This document shows positions 1-5,298 of a stretch of 12,091 nt of DNA, piece after piece. The position numbers were made by a program, and so were the translations under genes. Source of the DNA: SG-bin9 sp049323835 (lineage in GTDB: Bacteria; Pseudomonadota; Alphaproteobacteria; Rhizobiales; Xanthobacteraceae); assembly GCA_049323835.1 (NCBI GenBank), contig JBMOOJ010000080.1, forward strand, positions 1-12,091, in the 5' to 3' direction. Positions within the stretch are counted from its first letter, which is position 1. Each line of letters opens with the position of its first letter. A model generated the notes under the pieces. The model saw only the letters and a list, made by a program, of their open reading frames with translations. It ran no database searches and had not been told where the DNA came from.

Positions 1-7
1 ACCCCAA

Positions 8-33
8 CCCTCTCCCCGCATGCGGGGAGAGGG
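8..33. repeat. 26-bp perfect palindrome, REP-like
   Basis: A perfect 26-bp inverted repeat with half-site CCCTCTCCCCGCA, centred on GCATGC. It resembles the CCCTCTCCCCGC...GCGGGGAGAGGG intergenic palindromes common in Rhizobiales; a degenerate relative lies near 4731-4757. It could form a GC-rich hairpin and end transcription from the gene to the left, but there is no T-run after it, so a terminator role is only possible. Confidence 0.7.
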
Positions 34-43
34 AGCAGTCCCA

Positions 44-72
44 TTGCCCTCTCCCGGCAATAGGACTATATT
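44..72 (+). promoter_or_regulatory. Candidate sigma-70 type promoter for the HTH gene
   Basis: TTGCCC (44-49) and TATATT (67-72) are separated by 17 bp and match the -35 and -10 consensus at 4/6 and 5/6 positions. Transcription would start around 78-80, on the ATG at 79, and there is no Shine-Dalgarno sequence ahead of that ATG. The arrangement would give a leaderless mRNA. This is prediction from sequence only. Confidence 0.4.
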
Positions 73-78
73 CCGCGC

Positions 79-762
79 ATGCACCCCCTCACCCCGCCGC
101 CGATCACCCGCCTCCGCGTCACGCCTGACCCGCCGAAACAGGGCGACGCGCCGGCGGTCACCAACGAGCGCCCGAAGACAAACGGCAAGACCTCGCGCCG
201 CCCGCACACCGACATGCGCGTCGCGGCCGTCAAAAGCCTGATCGAACGCACCACGCTCACCTACTCCGAAATTTCTGCAAAGACCGGCGTCGGCCGCGCC
301 AGCATCTCGCGCTGGTCGCGCGACGGGAAGTGGCTGCGCCCGGAAAACGCGCCGCGCGCGACCGATCGCATGCCGACGGAGCGCGCCGGCCGCAAGCTGA
401 AGCAGCGCAAGCTCGCGGAGCGCCTGCATGCGCTGGCCGAGCGCGCGATCCGTGAACTGGAAGAAGCCCCGCGCGTCGAGATCGAGGCGCTGATGCAGGC
501 GTTGCAGGTGCTGAGGATGGCGCGCGTCGAGGCGCAGGGCCGGCGGCGGCGGCCGAAATGGCACGGCCCCACCGAGACCGGCGCGCAATGGCTGTCGCGC
601 CAGGAGGCGATCAAGACCGCGCTGAAGGAGATGCGCCGCGGCGGCGTCGACATCGACCGCGCCCCACCGGAGGCCCTAGAATTGGTGATGGACGCAATCC
701 CCTCGCCCGAGGACGATCACCCGGCGTTGAGACGGAGGGGGAAGCGGCGCTCGCATCCCTGA
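79..762 (+). CDS. Hypothetical protein with N-terminal helix-turn-helix (terminase small subunit-like)
   Basis: A 227-residue soluble basic protein that I cannot name. Residues about 52-80 form a resolvase/terminase-like helix-turn-helix (SEISAKTGVGRASISRWSRD), followed by GKWLRP. This resembles the DNA-binding part of phage terminase small subunits and of small chromosomal regulators. Residues about 100-155 are charged and helical, probably coiled, and the tail is basic. There are no signal peptide or membrane segments. The ATG at 79 is chosen because a plausible promoter places the transcript start on it; no ribosome binding site is visible, so a start further in is possible. A second, diverged copy of its C-terminal end lies at 1667-1783 beyond the toxin-antitoxin pair. 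Function is unknown; DNA binding is an inference from the HTH. Confidence 0.6.
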   Translation: MHPLTPPPITRLRVTPDPPKQGDAPAVTNERPKTNGKTSRRPHTDMRVAAVKSLIERTTLTYSEISAKTGVGRASISRWSRDGKWLRPENAPRATDRMPTERAGRKLKQRKLAERLHALAERAIRELEEAPRVEIEALMQALQVLRMARVEAQGRRRRPKWHGPTETGAQWLSRQEAIKTALKEMRRGGVDIDRAPPEALELVMDAIPSPEDDHPALRRRGKRRSHP

Positions 763-807
763 AGCACCGGCATATCCGGCCCACCCCAGCATGCTCACCG
801 GACACTA

Positions 808-836
808 TTGATCACAAGGTATGTACATTATATGAT
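808..836 (+). promoter_or_regulatory. Promoter of the higBA-like module
   Basis: TTGATC (808-813) and TATGAT (831-836) with a 17-bp spacer match the -35 consensus at 4/6 and the -10 at 5/6 positions. The -10 lies inside the palindrome at 828-851, as expected for an autorepressed toxin-antitoxin promoter. Transcription would start near 842-844, after the upstream ATG at 839. Confidence 0.6.
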
Positions 837-851
837 ACATGTATCATATAA
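828..851. promoter_or_regulatory. 24-bp perfect palindromic operator of the higBA-like module
   Basis: A perfect 24-bp palindrome with half-site TTATATGATACA. It covers the predicted -10 box and sits just ahead of the toxin gene. Autorepression by the antitoxin or the toxin-antitoxin complex at such sites is the rule for type II systems; here it is inferred. Its central 10 bp, ATACATGTAT, recur in the operator of the second module (4001-4018). Confidence 0.7.
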
Positions 852-859
852 AGGCCGTC

Positions 860-1213
860 ATGGCCGGTAAGACGCCACGCAGGATTCCGGTGGTTTTCTA
901 TCGGACGCGCAGCGGCTCGGAGGTCGTGCGGGATTGGCTGCGCGGCCTGCCGGAGAAGGACCGGCACGCGCTTGGCCAGGATTTGATGCGCGTGCAGTTT
1001 CGCTGGCCGGTCGGCATGCCGCTGTGTCGCGCCATGGGGGATGGATTGTGGGAGGTGCGTACAAGCCTTCCCGGCAATCGGATCGCCCGCACGCTGTTCA
1101 GCGTTCATGGCGATCGCATCGTCATTCTTCATGGCTTCATCAAGAAGACCCGGACGACACCTGCTGACGATCTGGCGCTCGCCCGTAAGCGCAAGAAAGA
1201 ATTCGAAGCCTGA
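860..1213 (+). CDS. RelE/HigB-type toxin (phage Gp49-like family)
   Basis: A 117-residue basic protein of the HigB/Gp49-like branch of the RelE superfamily, toxins that usually cleave ribosome-bound mRNA. Family features are the WEVR segment (GLWEVR, residues 62-67), the strand-rich stretch RIARTLFSVHGDRIVILHGF, and the C-terminal FIKKTRTTP followed by a lysine/arginine-rich helix. The ATG at 860 is preferred over the in-frame ATG at 839: the latter lies inside the operator and upstream of the predicted transcript start, while AAAGG at 850-854 is well spaced for 860. It is toxin-first, the usual HigBA order, with its antitoxin 11 bp downstream. The gene appears intact. The target is inferred from the family, not from this sequence. 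Confidence 0.85.
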   Translation: MAGKTPRRIPVVFYRTRSGSEVVRDWLRGLPEKDRHALGQDLMRVQFRWPVGMPLCRAMGDGLWEVRTSLPGNRIARTLFSVHGDRIVILHGFIKKTRTTPADDLALARKRKKEFEA

Positions 1214-1224
1214 AGGAGGCTTGA

Positions 1225-1527
1225 ATGAAAAAAAAGAAAGCCCTCGGGCGTTCGCCCGCGAAATTGAGCACCCTCGACGATCTTCTCAAGGAAGACGGCA
1301 AGCGCGATGAATTTGAGGCTGTCGCCATCAAGGAAGTCCTCGCGTGGCAGATTGCCGAGGCCATGAAGGCCAAAAAGCTCTCACGCAGCGCGCTGGCGGC
1401 GAAAATGAAAACAAGCCGCAGCCAGATCGGCCGCTTGCTGGACCCGACAGACGGCAACGTGACCCTGACGACGCTGCAACGCGCCGCGCGGATCGTGGGC
1501 CGCTCGTTGCGGCTGGAGCTGGTGTAA
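1225..1527 (+). CDS. HigA-type XRE-family antitoxin
   Basis: A 100-residue protein with an XRE/Cro-type helix-turn-helix at about residues 40-85 (IAEAMKAKKLSRSALAAKMK then TSRSQIGRLLD), followed by LTTLQRAARIVGRSLRLEL, the usual end of HigA-like antitoxins. It should neutralise the toxin encoded 11 bp upstream and, with it, repress the promoter at 808-836 through the palindrome. A strong AAGGAGG precedes the ATG at about 6 bp. The lysine-rich N-terminus (MKKKKALGRSPAK) is probably flexible. The pair is complete and typical; only the exact family name (HigA versus another XRE antitoxin) is uncertain. Confidence 0.85.
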   Translation: MKKKKALGRSPAKLSTLDDLLKEDGKRDEFEAVAIKEVLAWQIAEAMKAKKLSRSALAAKMKTSRSQIGRLLDPTDGNVTLTTLQRAARIVGRSLRLELV

Positions 1528-1558
1528 AGGCATGACGTTGACCATGATGATAGTCGTC

Positions 1559-1644
1559 ATGCCCGGACGTGATTCGGGCATCCAGCTCCTTCCTTTCTAA
1601 CAAACTCGTAGGGTGGGTTAGGCGCGACGCGCCGTAACCCGCCG
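1559..1644. repeat. Two adjacent palindromic intergenic repeats
   Basis: ATGCCCG (1559-1565) and CGGGCAT (1575-1581) form a 7-bp stem; the same ATGCCCGG/CCGGGCAT motif recurs at 4667-4689 and in the 5299-5444 element. From about 1609 to 1644 follows GGTGGGTTAGGCGCGACGCG and then CCGTAACCCGCC, an imperfect inverted repeat of the widespread GGGTGGGTTA...TAACCCACC type. Both are just after higA, where they could act as a 3' stem, and just before the gene fragment at 1667. Confidence 0.65.
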
Positions 1645-1666
1645 AAGGACGCGATCGCTAAAGAAG

Positions 1667-1783
1667 ATGCGCCGCGGCGGCGTCGACATCGGCCGCGCAC
1701 CAGCGGAAGCCCTGGAATTGGTGATGGACGCAATCCCCTCACCTGAGGACGATCACCCGGCGTTGAGGCAGAGGCGCCGATGA
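1667..1783 (+). pseudogene. Truncated second copy of the 3' end of the HTH gene at 79-762
   Basis: Bases 1667-1768 match 631-732 of the first gene at 94 of 102 positions, in the same reading frame, and continue to a TGA at 1781-1783 with a shorter tail (ALRQRRR, against ALRRRGKRRSHP). Six of the eight differences are third-position and synonymous; two change residues (Asp to Gly, Pro to Ala). The N-terminal HTH part is absent and no start signal is seen, so this is a remnant. The synonymous-biased divergence suggests both copies evolved as coding sequence before truncation, so this is unlikely to be a recent local duplication. Confidence 0.8.
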
Positions 1784-2057
1784 CGTCAACCGCGCTGCTT
1801 GCGCCGCTCGTCCCTTGCTCGGTTCGGCTTGGCAGATGGCGAACACCCAAGAACAATAAAGCCTGTGGATAAGGGTAGCATCACATGATATGTGACCTGC
1901 TTAAATCTCATCGAGATCATTGAATGAATTCAATAATATATATCAAGTAGATCGATCAAAGTTGATCGCAATAAATTTGACTGATATCTCATCACAACGT
2001 ATGGTTGCCTACGATCAGGCTGCGAGTCGGCCTGCGTGCTCAGATGGGAGAAATGCG
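1784..2057 (+). promoter_or_regulatory. AT-rich upstream region of the three-gene cassette with three inverted repeats
   Basis: No convincing gene is present here. GC falls sharply from about 1860. Three short inverted repeats are visible: TCACAT-GAT-ATGTGA (1881-1895), ATTGAA-TGAA-TTCAAT (1919-1934) and CGATCAA-AG-TTGATCG (1953-1968). They are suitable as operator sites for one of the winged-helix proteins encoded downstream. TTGATC at 1962-1967 could serve as a -35, but no convincing -10 follows. An open frame from a TTG at 1920 runs through this region and is judged to be non-coding read-through. Confidence 0.4.
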
Positions 2058-2537
2058 GTGGCCGAGACACGCTTAAAAGTAAGAGTAAACAGAAGCACTG
2101 GAGAGCTTGAGATAGAGGGACCGTCTCAAGTTGTTGCGGAGTGGTGGGAAAAGCTGTGGCCGGAGGTGCGTCAGCAAGAAGCGTTGGCACCTACCCTGCT
2201 TCAGGAAGGTGGAGCACGAGTCCCCGCGAACGCGAAATCTGCTAGTCAGATGCCCGAAATATTTGGTGAGTTCTTCACCGAATTCCGGTCAGACATCACA
2301 GACGTCGACAAGGTACTGGTCGCCGCAGCCTTCATTCAAGCGCGAGACACAGAGCGGCTATTCACGACGAAGGCCGCAAATCAGGCGTTGATCGATCAAA
2401 ACATCAAAGTAGCGAACGCATCTGAAAACATACGGCGACTTATTCATACCAAACGCGCGTTTGTGGTCTCGGATGGCAAGTACCGCGTATCGGCAAGCGG
2501 GCTCGAGCACCTCAATTCGCTCAAGATAACCTCATGA
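2058..2537 (+). CDS. Hypothetical protein A of three-gene cassette: LEIEG N-terminal motif and winged-helix-like C-terminus
   Basis: From the GTG at 2058 this is a 159-residue soluble protein that I do not recognise by name. It begins VAETRLKVRVNRSTGELEIE, a short strand-rich module, then a helical VVAEWWEKLW segment, a polar linker and a C-terminal domain of about 75 residues (from about DITDVDKVLVAAAF to GKYRVSASGLEHL). That C-terminal domain matches the spacing of the C-terminal domain of the next protein and looks like a winged helix. GTG 2058 is chosen because GGGAG at 2046-2050 is ideally spaced and the N-terminal motif follows directly; in-frame alternatives are ATG 2001 and TTG 1920. 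GC is clearly lower than in flanking genes, suggesting acquisition by transfer. It is first of three co-directional genes. Function is unknown. Confidence 0.6.
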   Translation: MAETRLKVRVNRSTGELEIEGPSQVVAEWWEKLWPEVRQQEALAPTLLQEGGARVPANAKSASQMPEIFGEFFTEFRSDITDVDKVLVAAAFIQARDTERLFTTKAANQALIDQNIKVANASENIRRLIHTKRAFVVSDGKYRVSASGLEHLNSLKITS

Positions 2538-2555
2538 CCAAGAGGAGTTTCAGCA

Positions 2556-3080
2556 ATGACCGAAAACTCTACTGATCCCGCGAAGGCGGCCAAAGTGGCG
2601 CAAAAGATCGTGGACATCCTTATCAACGAGGACGCAGCAACTCGTCAGCGTTCGATCCAAGCTGCAATGCTATTGCTGGGTGAGCCGATGCCATCTTCAG
2701 CAACAATTCGACTAGAGCAATCGCACGACGAACCCGCCGAGGCTCACTCCGACCTGGCGTCCTTCTTCAATCGTGATGAGGATTTGAAGCCGTCCGACTA
2801 TGGTTATCTATGCGCCGCGTATCACTTCTCTCAATTTGGAGCGGCTCCCTTCTCAATCACCGAAATCCGAGCGATCGCAACCGAGGCTGGGGTCATCATT
2901 CCGGATCGGCTTGATATGACCTTTAGGCAAGCAGCAAAGAAAGGGAAAAAGTTATTCCAGGATGCAGGGAAAAGCTCTTTCAAACCGACGGCGACTGGTG
3001 GCCTTGAATTCGGAGAGCGGTGGGGTGTTAAGCCCGGGCGGAAATCAAAATCCGCTCCCTCGGCGAAGACATCGGAGTAG
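2556..3080 (+). CDS. Hypothetical protein B of three-gene cassette: helical N-terminus and winged-helix-like C-terminus
   Basis: A 174-residue soluble protein without a recognised name. Residues about 8-42 are helical and end in RQRSIQAAMLLLGE. An acidic linker follows, then a domain at about 76-153 (DLKPSDYGYLCAAYHFSQ ... EIRAIATEAGVIIPDR ... FRQAAKKGKKLFQDAGKS ... TATGGLEF) with the helix-helix-turn-wing layout of a winged helix. The D-x4-D-x3-L/Y-x-x-A-A start and the A-x-G-x-L-E end are echoed in protein A, so the two are probably paralogous there. The C-terminus is basic and disordered. A strong AGAGGAG lies about 9 bp before the ATG. The gap from A is 18 bp and to C only 3 bp, which indicates one transcript. 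A DNA- or protein-binding role is inferred from the fold alone. Confidence 0.7.
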   Translation: MTENSTDPAKAAKVAQKIVDILINEDAATRQRSIQAAMLLLGEPMPSSATIRLEQSHDEPAEAHSDLASFFNRDEDLKPSDYGYLCAAYHFSQFGAAPFSITEIRAIATEAGVIIPDRLDMTFRQAAKKGKKLFQDAGKSSFKPTATGGLEFGERWGVKPGRKSKSAPSAKTSE

Positions 3081-3083
3081 CGG

Positions 3084-3818
3084 ATGCTGCAACTCGACGA
3101 AGCAAAACGGATTCTTCATGGACCCAAACTAACCAGCAGGGATCAGCTTCTTGTTTTGCTTGGCGTCAATCCAGTTTCACCACTACCAGTTCAAAGGATA
3201 AAAGAACGGTGCACAACAGCAGGGCTACCGCGCCTTGCAAAAATGAACATTTCTGATGTTCTCGGGTCAGCAAACGGATTTGTCGCACGGACCCCAACAG
3301 GATGGGAACTGCAGCAACTCGGTATTTTGCGAGTACGGGAAATTGCGCAGGCCGCGAATGTAAACCTCGTAGTTTCGCACTCCAGTCAATCACTAAGAGG
3401 TCACGCCGACTCAATCTCCGATCAACTCACCAAATCATTTGTCATGGAAGCGATCGTCTGCTTTGAAGCGCATCAATATCGCGCAGCAGTAGTCTTTTCG
3501 TGGGCTGGCGCCATTGCTCTTCTTCACGGACATATCTTTAAGCACAAGCTGGCTGAGTTCAATACCGAAGCTACTCGTCGAGATGCCAAATGGCGTTTGG
3601 CCAAACAACAAGATGATTTAGGCCGTATGAAGGAACACGACTTTCTAGATGTCTGCGAAACTATTGGAGTCATCGGAAAGAATGTGAAGCAGATATTGCA
3701 GAACGAGTGTCTAATGCTCCGCAACGCTTGTGGGCATCCGAACTCGGTATCGATTGCAGAAAACAGCGTCGCCGCCCACATAGAAAAGCTTATTAAGAAC
3801 GTATTTTCACGATTCTGA
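3084..3818 (+). CDS. Hypothetical protein C of three-gene cassette: winged-helix-like N-terminus plus HEPN-like domain
   Basis: A 244-residue protein with two apparent parts. Residues about 15-85 (LTSRDQLLVLLG ... VQRIKERCTTAGLPRLAKMN ... GWELQQLGILRV) look like a third winged-helix-type domain. Residues about 113-244 are all-helical and HEPN-like: helix SFVMEAIVCFEAHQYRAAVV with the E-A-x2-C-x3-x-YRAA pattern, followed near the end by LRNACGHP, which supplies R213-N214-x3-H218, the R-x4-H ribonuclease signature of HEPN proteins with the usual polar residue after Arg. HEPN domains are RNases or RNA-binding modules in many toxin-antitoxin and abortive-infection systems, so an RNase effector controlled by A and B is a reasonable inference. 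There is no membrane segment. It starts 3 bp after B and is probably translationally coupled, with GGAG about 8 bp before the ATG. GC is low compared with the flanks. Exact family is not known to me. Confidence 0.7.
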   Translation: MLQLDEAKRILHGPKLTSRDQLLVLLGVNPVSPLPVQRIKERCTTAGLPRLAKMNISDVLGSANGFVARTPTGWELQQLGILRVREIAQAANVNLVVSHSSQSLRGHADSISDQLTKSFVMEAIVCFEAHQYRAAVVFSWAGAIALLHGHIFKHKLAEFNTEATRRDAKWRLAKQQDDLGRMKEHDFLDVCETIGVIGKNVKQILQNECLMLRNACGHPNSVSIAENSVAAHIEKLIKNVFSRF

Positions 3819-3848
3819 TCCACATCAAACCTCAGAACCATTTTTCTG

Positions 3849-3981
3849 CATCGTGATCTTGACGCGGTCGCTCTCACTTAAAGGTTCTGGGGTTCGCCAC
3901 CCGCTCGAACATGACGACGACGTCGCTTCGCCCATGATGCCGTCGCCGAATTCCTCCTCGATCAGCGCCATTCACACCGGC
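3849..3981 (-). pseudogene. Decayed internal fragment of cynS
   Basis: This stretch repeats bases 4856-4978 of the intact cynS in the same orientation. Blocks 3849-3870 and 3933-3969 are identical to 4856-4877 and 4928-4964. Between them are an extra 13 bp near 3871-3890, a one-base deletion and scattered changes. It corresponds to about codons 98-138 of CynS, including the region around the active-site Ser, and lacks both gene ends. It is a non-functional remnant. It starts about 30 bp after protein C and ends directly before the promoter of the second toxin-antitoxin pair, so it marks the junction of inserted DNA. Confidence 0.85.
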
Positions 3982-3982
3982 A

Positions 3983-4018
3983 TTGAACGGCAGCGCCAGG
4001 TGCTATACATGTATAGCA
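3983..4018 (+). promoter_or_regulatory. Promoter and 18-bp palindromic operator of the relBE-like module
   Basis: The perfect palindrome 4001-4018 has half-site TGCTATACA. It contains an extended -10 (TGCTATACA, 4001-4009), with TTGAAC at 3983-3988 as a possible -35 at a short 15-bp spacing. Overlap of operator and -10 fits autorepression by the ribbon-helix-helix antitoxin. The core ATACATGTAT is shared with the higBA-like operator at 828-851. Confidence 0.6.
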
Positions 4019-4053
4019 TATTCTCTATTGGAGTCTTTGCCGGAGCGTCCGCC

Positions 4054-4272
4054 ATGCTTGCCCTTCGCCTTCCACCCGAGATCGAGCAGCGCCTCGACGC
4101 GCTCGCGAAGAAGACCGGCCGCAGCAAGAGTTTCTATGCGCGCGAGGCGATCCTGCGCCAGATCGAGGACATCGAGGACTATTACCTCGCCCGCCGCCGC
4201 GTGGCGCGCCGCGGCCCGCGCGTCAGCCTCGACAGCCTTGAGCGCGATCTCGCCAAGCGCACCAAGCGTTAG
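4054..4272 (+). CDS. RelB/CopG-type ribbon-helix-helix antitoxin
   Basis: A 72-residue antitoxin. The N-terminal strand LALRLPPEIEQRLDALAKK followed by TGRSKSFYAREAILRQIED is the ribbon-helix-helix signature of the RelB/DUF6290-like class; the C-terminal half (YLARRRVARRG ... LERDLAKRTKR) would wrap the toxin. The ATG at 4054 is chosen since it gives exactly the canonical domain start and has GGAG about 8 bp upstream. A longer open frame back to 3853 would run through the cynS fragment and the operator. The toxin gene follows after 11 bp. It should bind the toxin and, through its ribbon, the palindrome at 4001-4018. Confidence 0.85.
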   Translation: MLALRLPPEIEQRLDALAKKTGRSKSFYAREAILRQIEDIEDYYLARRRVARRGPRVSLDSLERDLAKRTKR

Positions 4273-4283
4273 AGACTGCAACG

Positions 4284-4559
4284 ATGGCTGCGCCCGTCTG
4301 GCGGATCGAATTCGACAAGGCGGCCGCGCGCGATCTGAAAAAGCTCGGCGTCGAGGCCGAGCGCCGCGTGCTGACGTTCTTGCGCACGCGCGTTGCCGTG
4401 AGCGGCGATCCGCGCCGTCTCGGCCAGCCGCTGACGGGCGATAAACAAGGCTTCTGGCGATACCGCGTCGGCGATTACCGGATCGTGGCGGCGATCGAGG
4501 ACGATCGCTTCGTGGTGCTGGTGGTGACCGTCGGCCACCGGCGCGAGGTGTATCGGTGA
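4284..4559 (+). CDS. RelE/ParE-family toxin
   Basis: A 91-residue RelE-superfamily toxin. The opening WRIEFDKAAARDLKKLG, the middle DPRRLGQPLTGDKQGFWRYR and the ending VGDYRIVAAIEDDRFVVLVV then VGHRREVYR match the canonical RelE layout, including the conserved basic residues in the YR-VGDYR stretch and near the C-terminus (HRREVYR). Members generally cleave mRNA in the ribosomal A site; that activity is inferred. It is the second gene of an antitoxin-first pair, starting 11 bp after the antitoxin with only a weak ribosome binding site, which would keep toxin levels below antitoxin. It appears complete and probably active. Confidence 0.9.
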   Translation: MAAPVWRIEFDKAAARDLKKLGVEAERRVLTFLRTRVAVSGDPRRLGQPLTGDKQGFWRYRVGDYRIVAAIEDDRFVVLVVTVGHRREVYR

Positions 4560-4620
4560 ACCGTTGCTCGCGGCGGCAAGCAAATGAGGATACACGGCCG
4601 GACAACATTTTGTCTCGTCA

Positions 4621-4689
4621 TTGCCGGGCTTGACCCGGCAATCTATCTTCTTGCGAAGAAAGATGGATGCCCGGATCAAGTCCGGGCAT
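4621..4689. repeat. Composite palindromic repeat with three stems
   Basis: Three consecutive stems are visible: TTGCCGGG/CCCGGCAA (4621-4628 and 4634-4641), an imperfect ATCTaTCTTC/GAAGAaAGAT (4641-4650 and 4655-4664), and ATGCCCGGA/TCCGGGCAT (4667-4675 and 4681-4689). The two outer stems share a CTTGA/TCAAG loop in opposite orientation, so the whole unit is itself an inverted repeat. Related sequence occurs at 1559-1581 and 5299-5444. It lies between the convergent relE and cynS genes and may fold at both 3' ends. Confidence 0.8.
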
Positions 4690-4718
4690 GACGACCTTCT
4701 CACACCGGAAGAAGAAGT

Positions 4719-4757
4719 GCCCCCTCCCCAACCCTCCCCGCAAGCGGGAGAGCGAGG
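4719..4757. repeat. Degenerate CCCTCCCC palindromic repeat
   Basis: CCCCTCCCCAACCCTCCCCG followed by CAAGCGGGAGAGCGAGG is an imperfect inverted repeat of the same type as the perfect one at 8-33. It sits 24 bp downstream of the cynS stop codon and may form the 3' hairpin of the operon transcript. No T-run is present. Confidence 0.5.
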
Positions 4758-4780
4758 AAACGATCACCCCGAGGCGAGGA

Positions 4781-5269
4781 TCACCCCTCCTTGAAGCCGT
4801 AGTCCGGCACGTTGCCGCTGTTGCCGTAATACTTGTACGGCAGAAACTTGCCCGACATCGTGATCTTGACGCGGTCGCCCTTCGGGTTCGCCACGCGCTC
4901 GAACATGAAGTCGAAGTCGATCGCCGACATGATGCCGTCGCCGAATTCCTCCTCGATCAGCGCCTTCCACGCCGGCCCGTTCACCATCACCATCTCGTAG
5001 AAGCGGTAGATCAGCGGATCGGTCGGCGGCATCGGCGTGCCCTCGCCGCGCATCGGCACCTCGTTGAGCATCGCGGTCTCACTCTTCGAGAGGCCGAACA
5101 GCTCGGCCGCGTTGGCCGCCTGCGGCTTCGTCAGCTTCATCTGGCCCATGATCGCGCCGACGATCAGCACGTCGGAATAGCCGCCGATCCTTTCGCAGAT
5201 GTATTTCCAGGTCCATTCCTTCTCGCGCTTGATATCGAGCAGCTTCTCGGTGAGGTCGCTTCGCTTCAT
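4781..5269 (-). CDS. cynS: Cyanase (cyanate hydratase)
   Basis: A 162-residue cyanase, which converts cyanate plus bicarbonate into ammonia and carbon dioxide, in a cytoplasmic decamer in characterised members. The N-terminal helical domain (residues 1-80) is followed by the conserved catalytic domain with PTDPLIYRFYEM, KALIEEEFGDGIMSAIDF and ITMSGKFLPYKYY. By alignment with the E. coli enzyme the catalytic Arg, Glu and Ser are R89, E92 and S115, all present. The C-terminus carries about 16 residues beyond the E. coli end (to DYGFKEG). The ATG at 5269 has AGGAGC about 6 bp upstream. It is the last gene of the leftward transporter operon, 134 bp after the ATPase gene with a palindromic repeat in the gap. 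The ammonia released would feed nitrogen assimilation. A decayed partial copy lies at 3849-3981. Confidence 0.95.
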   Translation of the reverse strand: MKRSDLTEKLLDIKREKEWTWKYICERIGGYSDVLIVGAIMGQMKLTKPQAANAAELFGLSKSETAMLNEVPMRGEGTPMPPTDPLIYRFYEMVMVNGPAWKALIEEEFGDGIMSAIDFDFMFERVANPKGDRVKITMSGKFLPYKYYGNSGNVPDYGFKEG

Positions 5270-5298
5270 GATGGGCTCCTTGGTTGTATTTCTCTGCC

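Noticed and set aside
839..859. Upstream ATG of the HigB-like toxin
   Set aside because: The codon is inside the 24-bp operator and before the predicted transcript start.
1920..2057. N-terminal extension of protein A from a TTG codon at 1920
   Set aside because: It crosses two inverted repeats in an AT-rich promoter-like stretch and has no ribosome binding site; GTG 2058 has GGGAG at good spacing and begins at the recognisable domain.
3853..4053. N-terminal extension of the RelB-like antitoxin
   Set aside because: It would translate the cynS relic and the operator palindrome; the ribbon-helix-helix domain starts exactly at the ATG at 4054.
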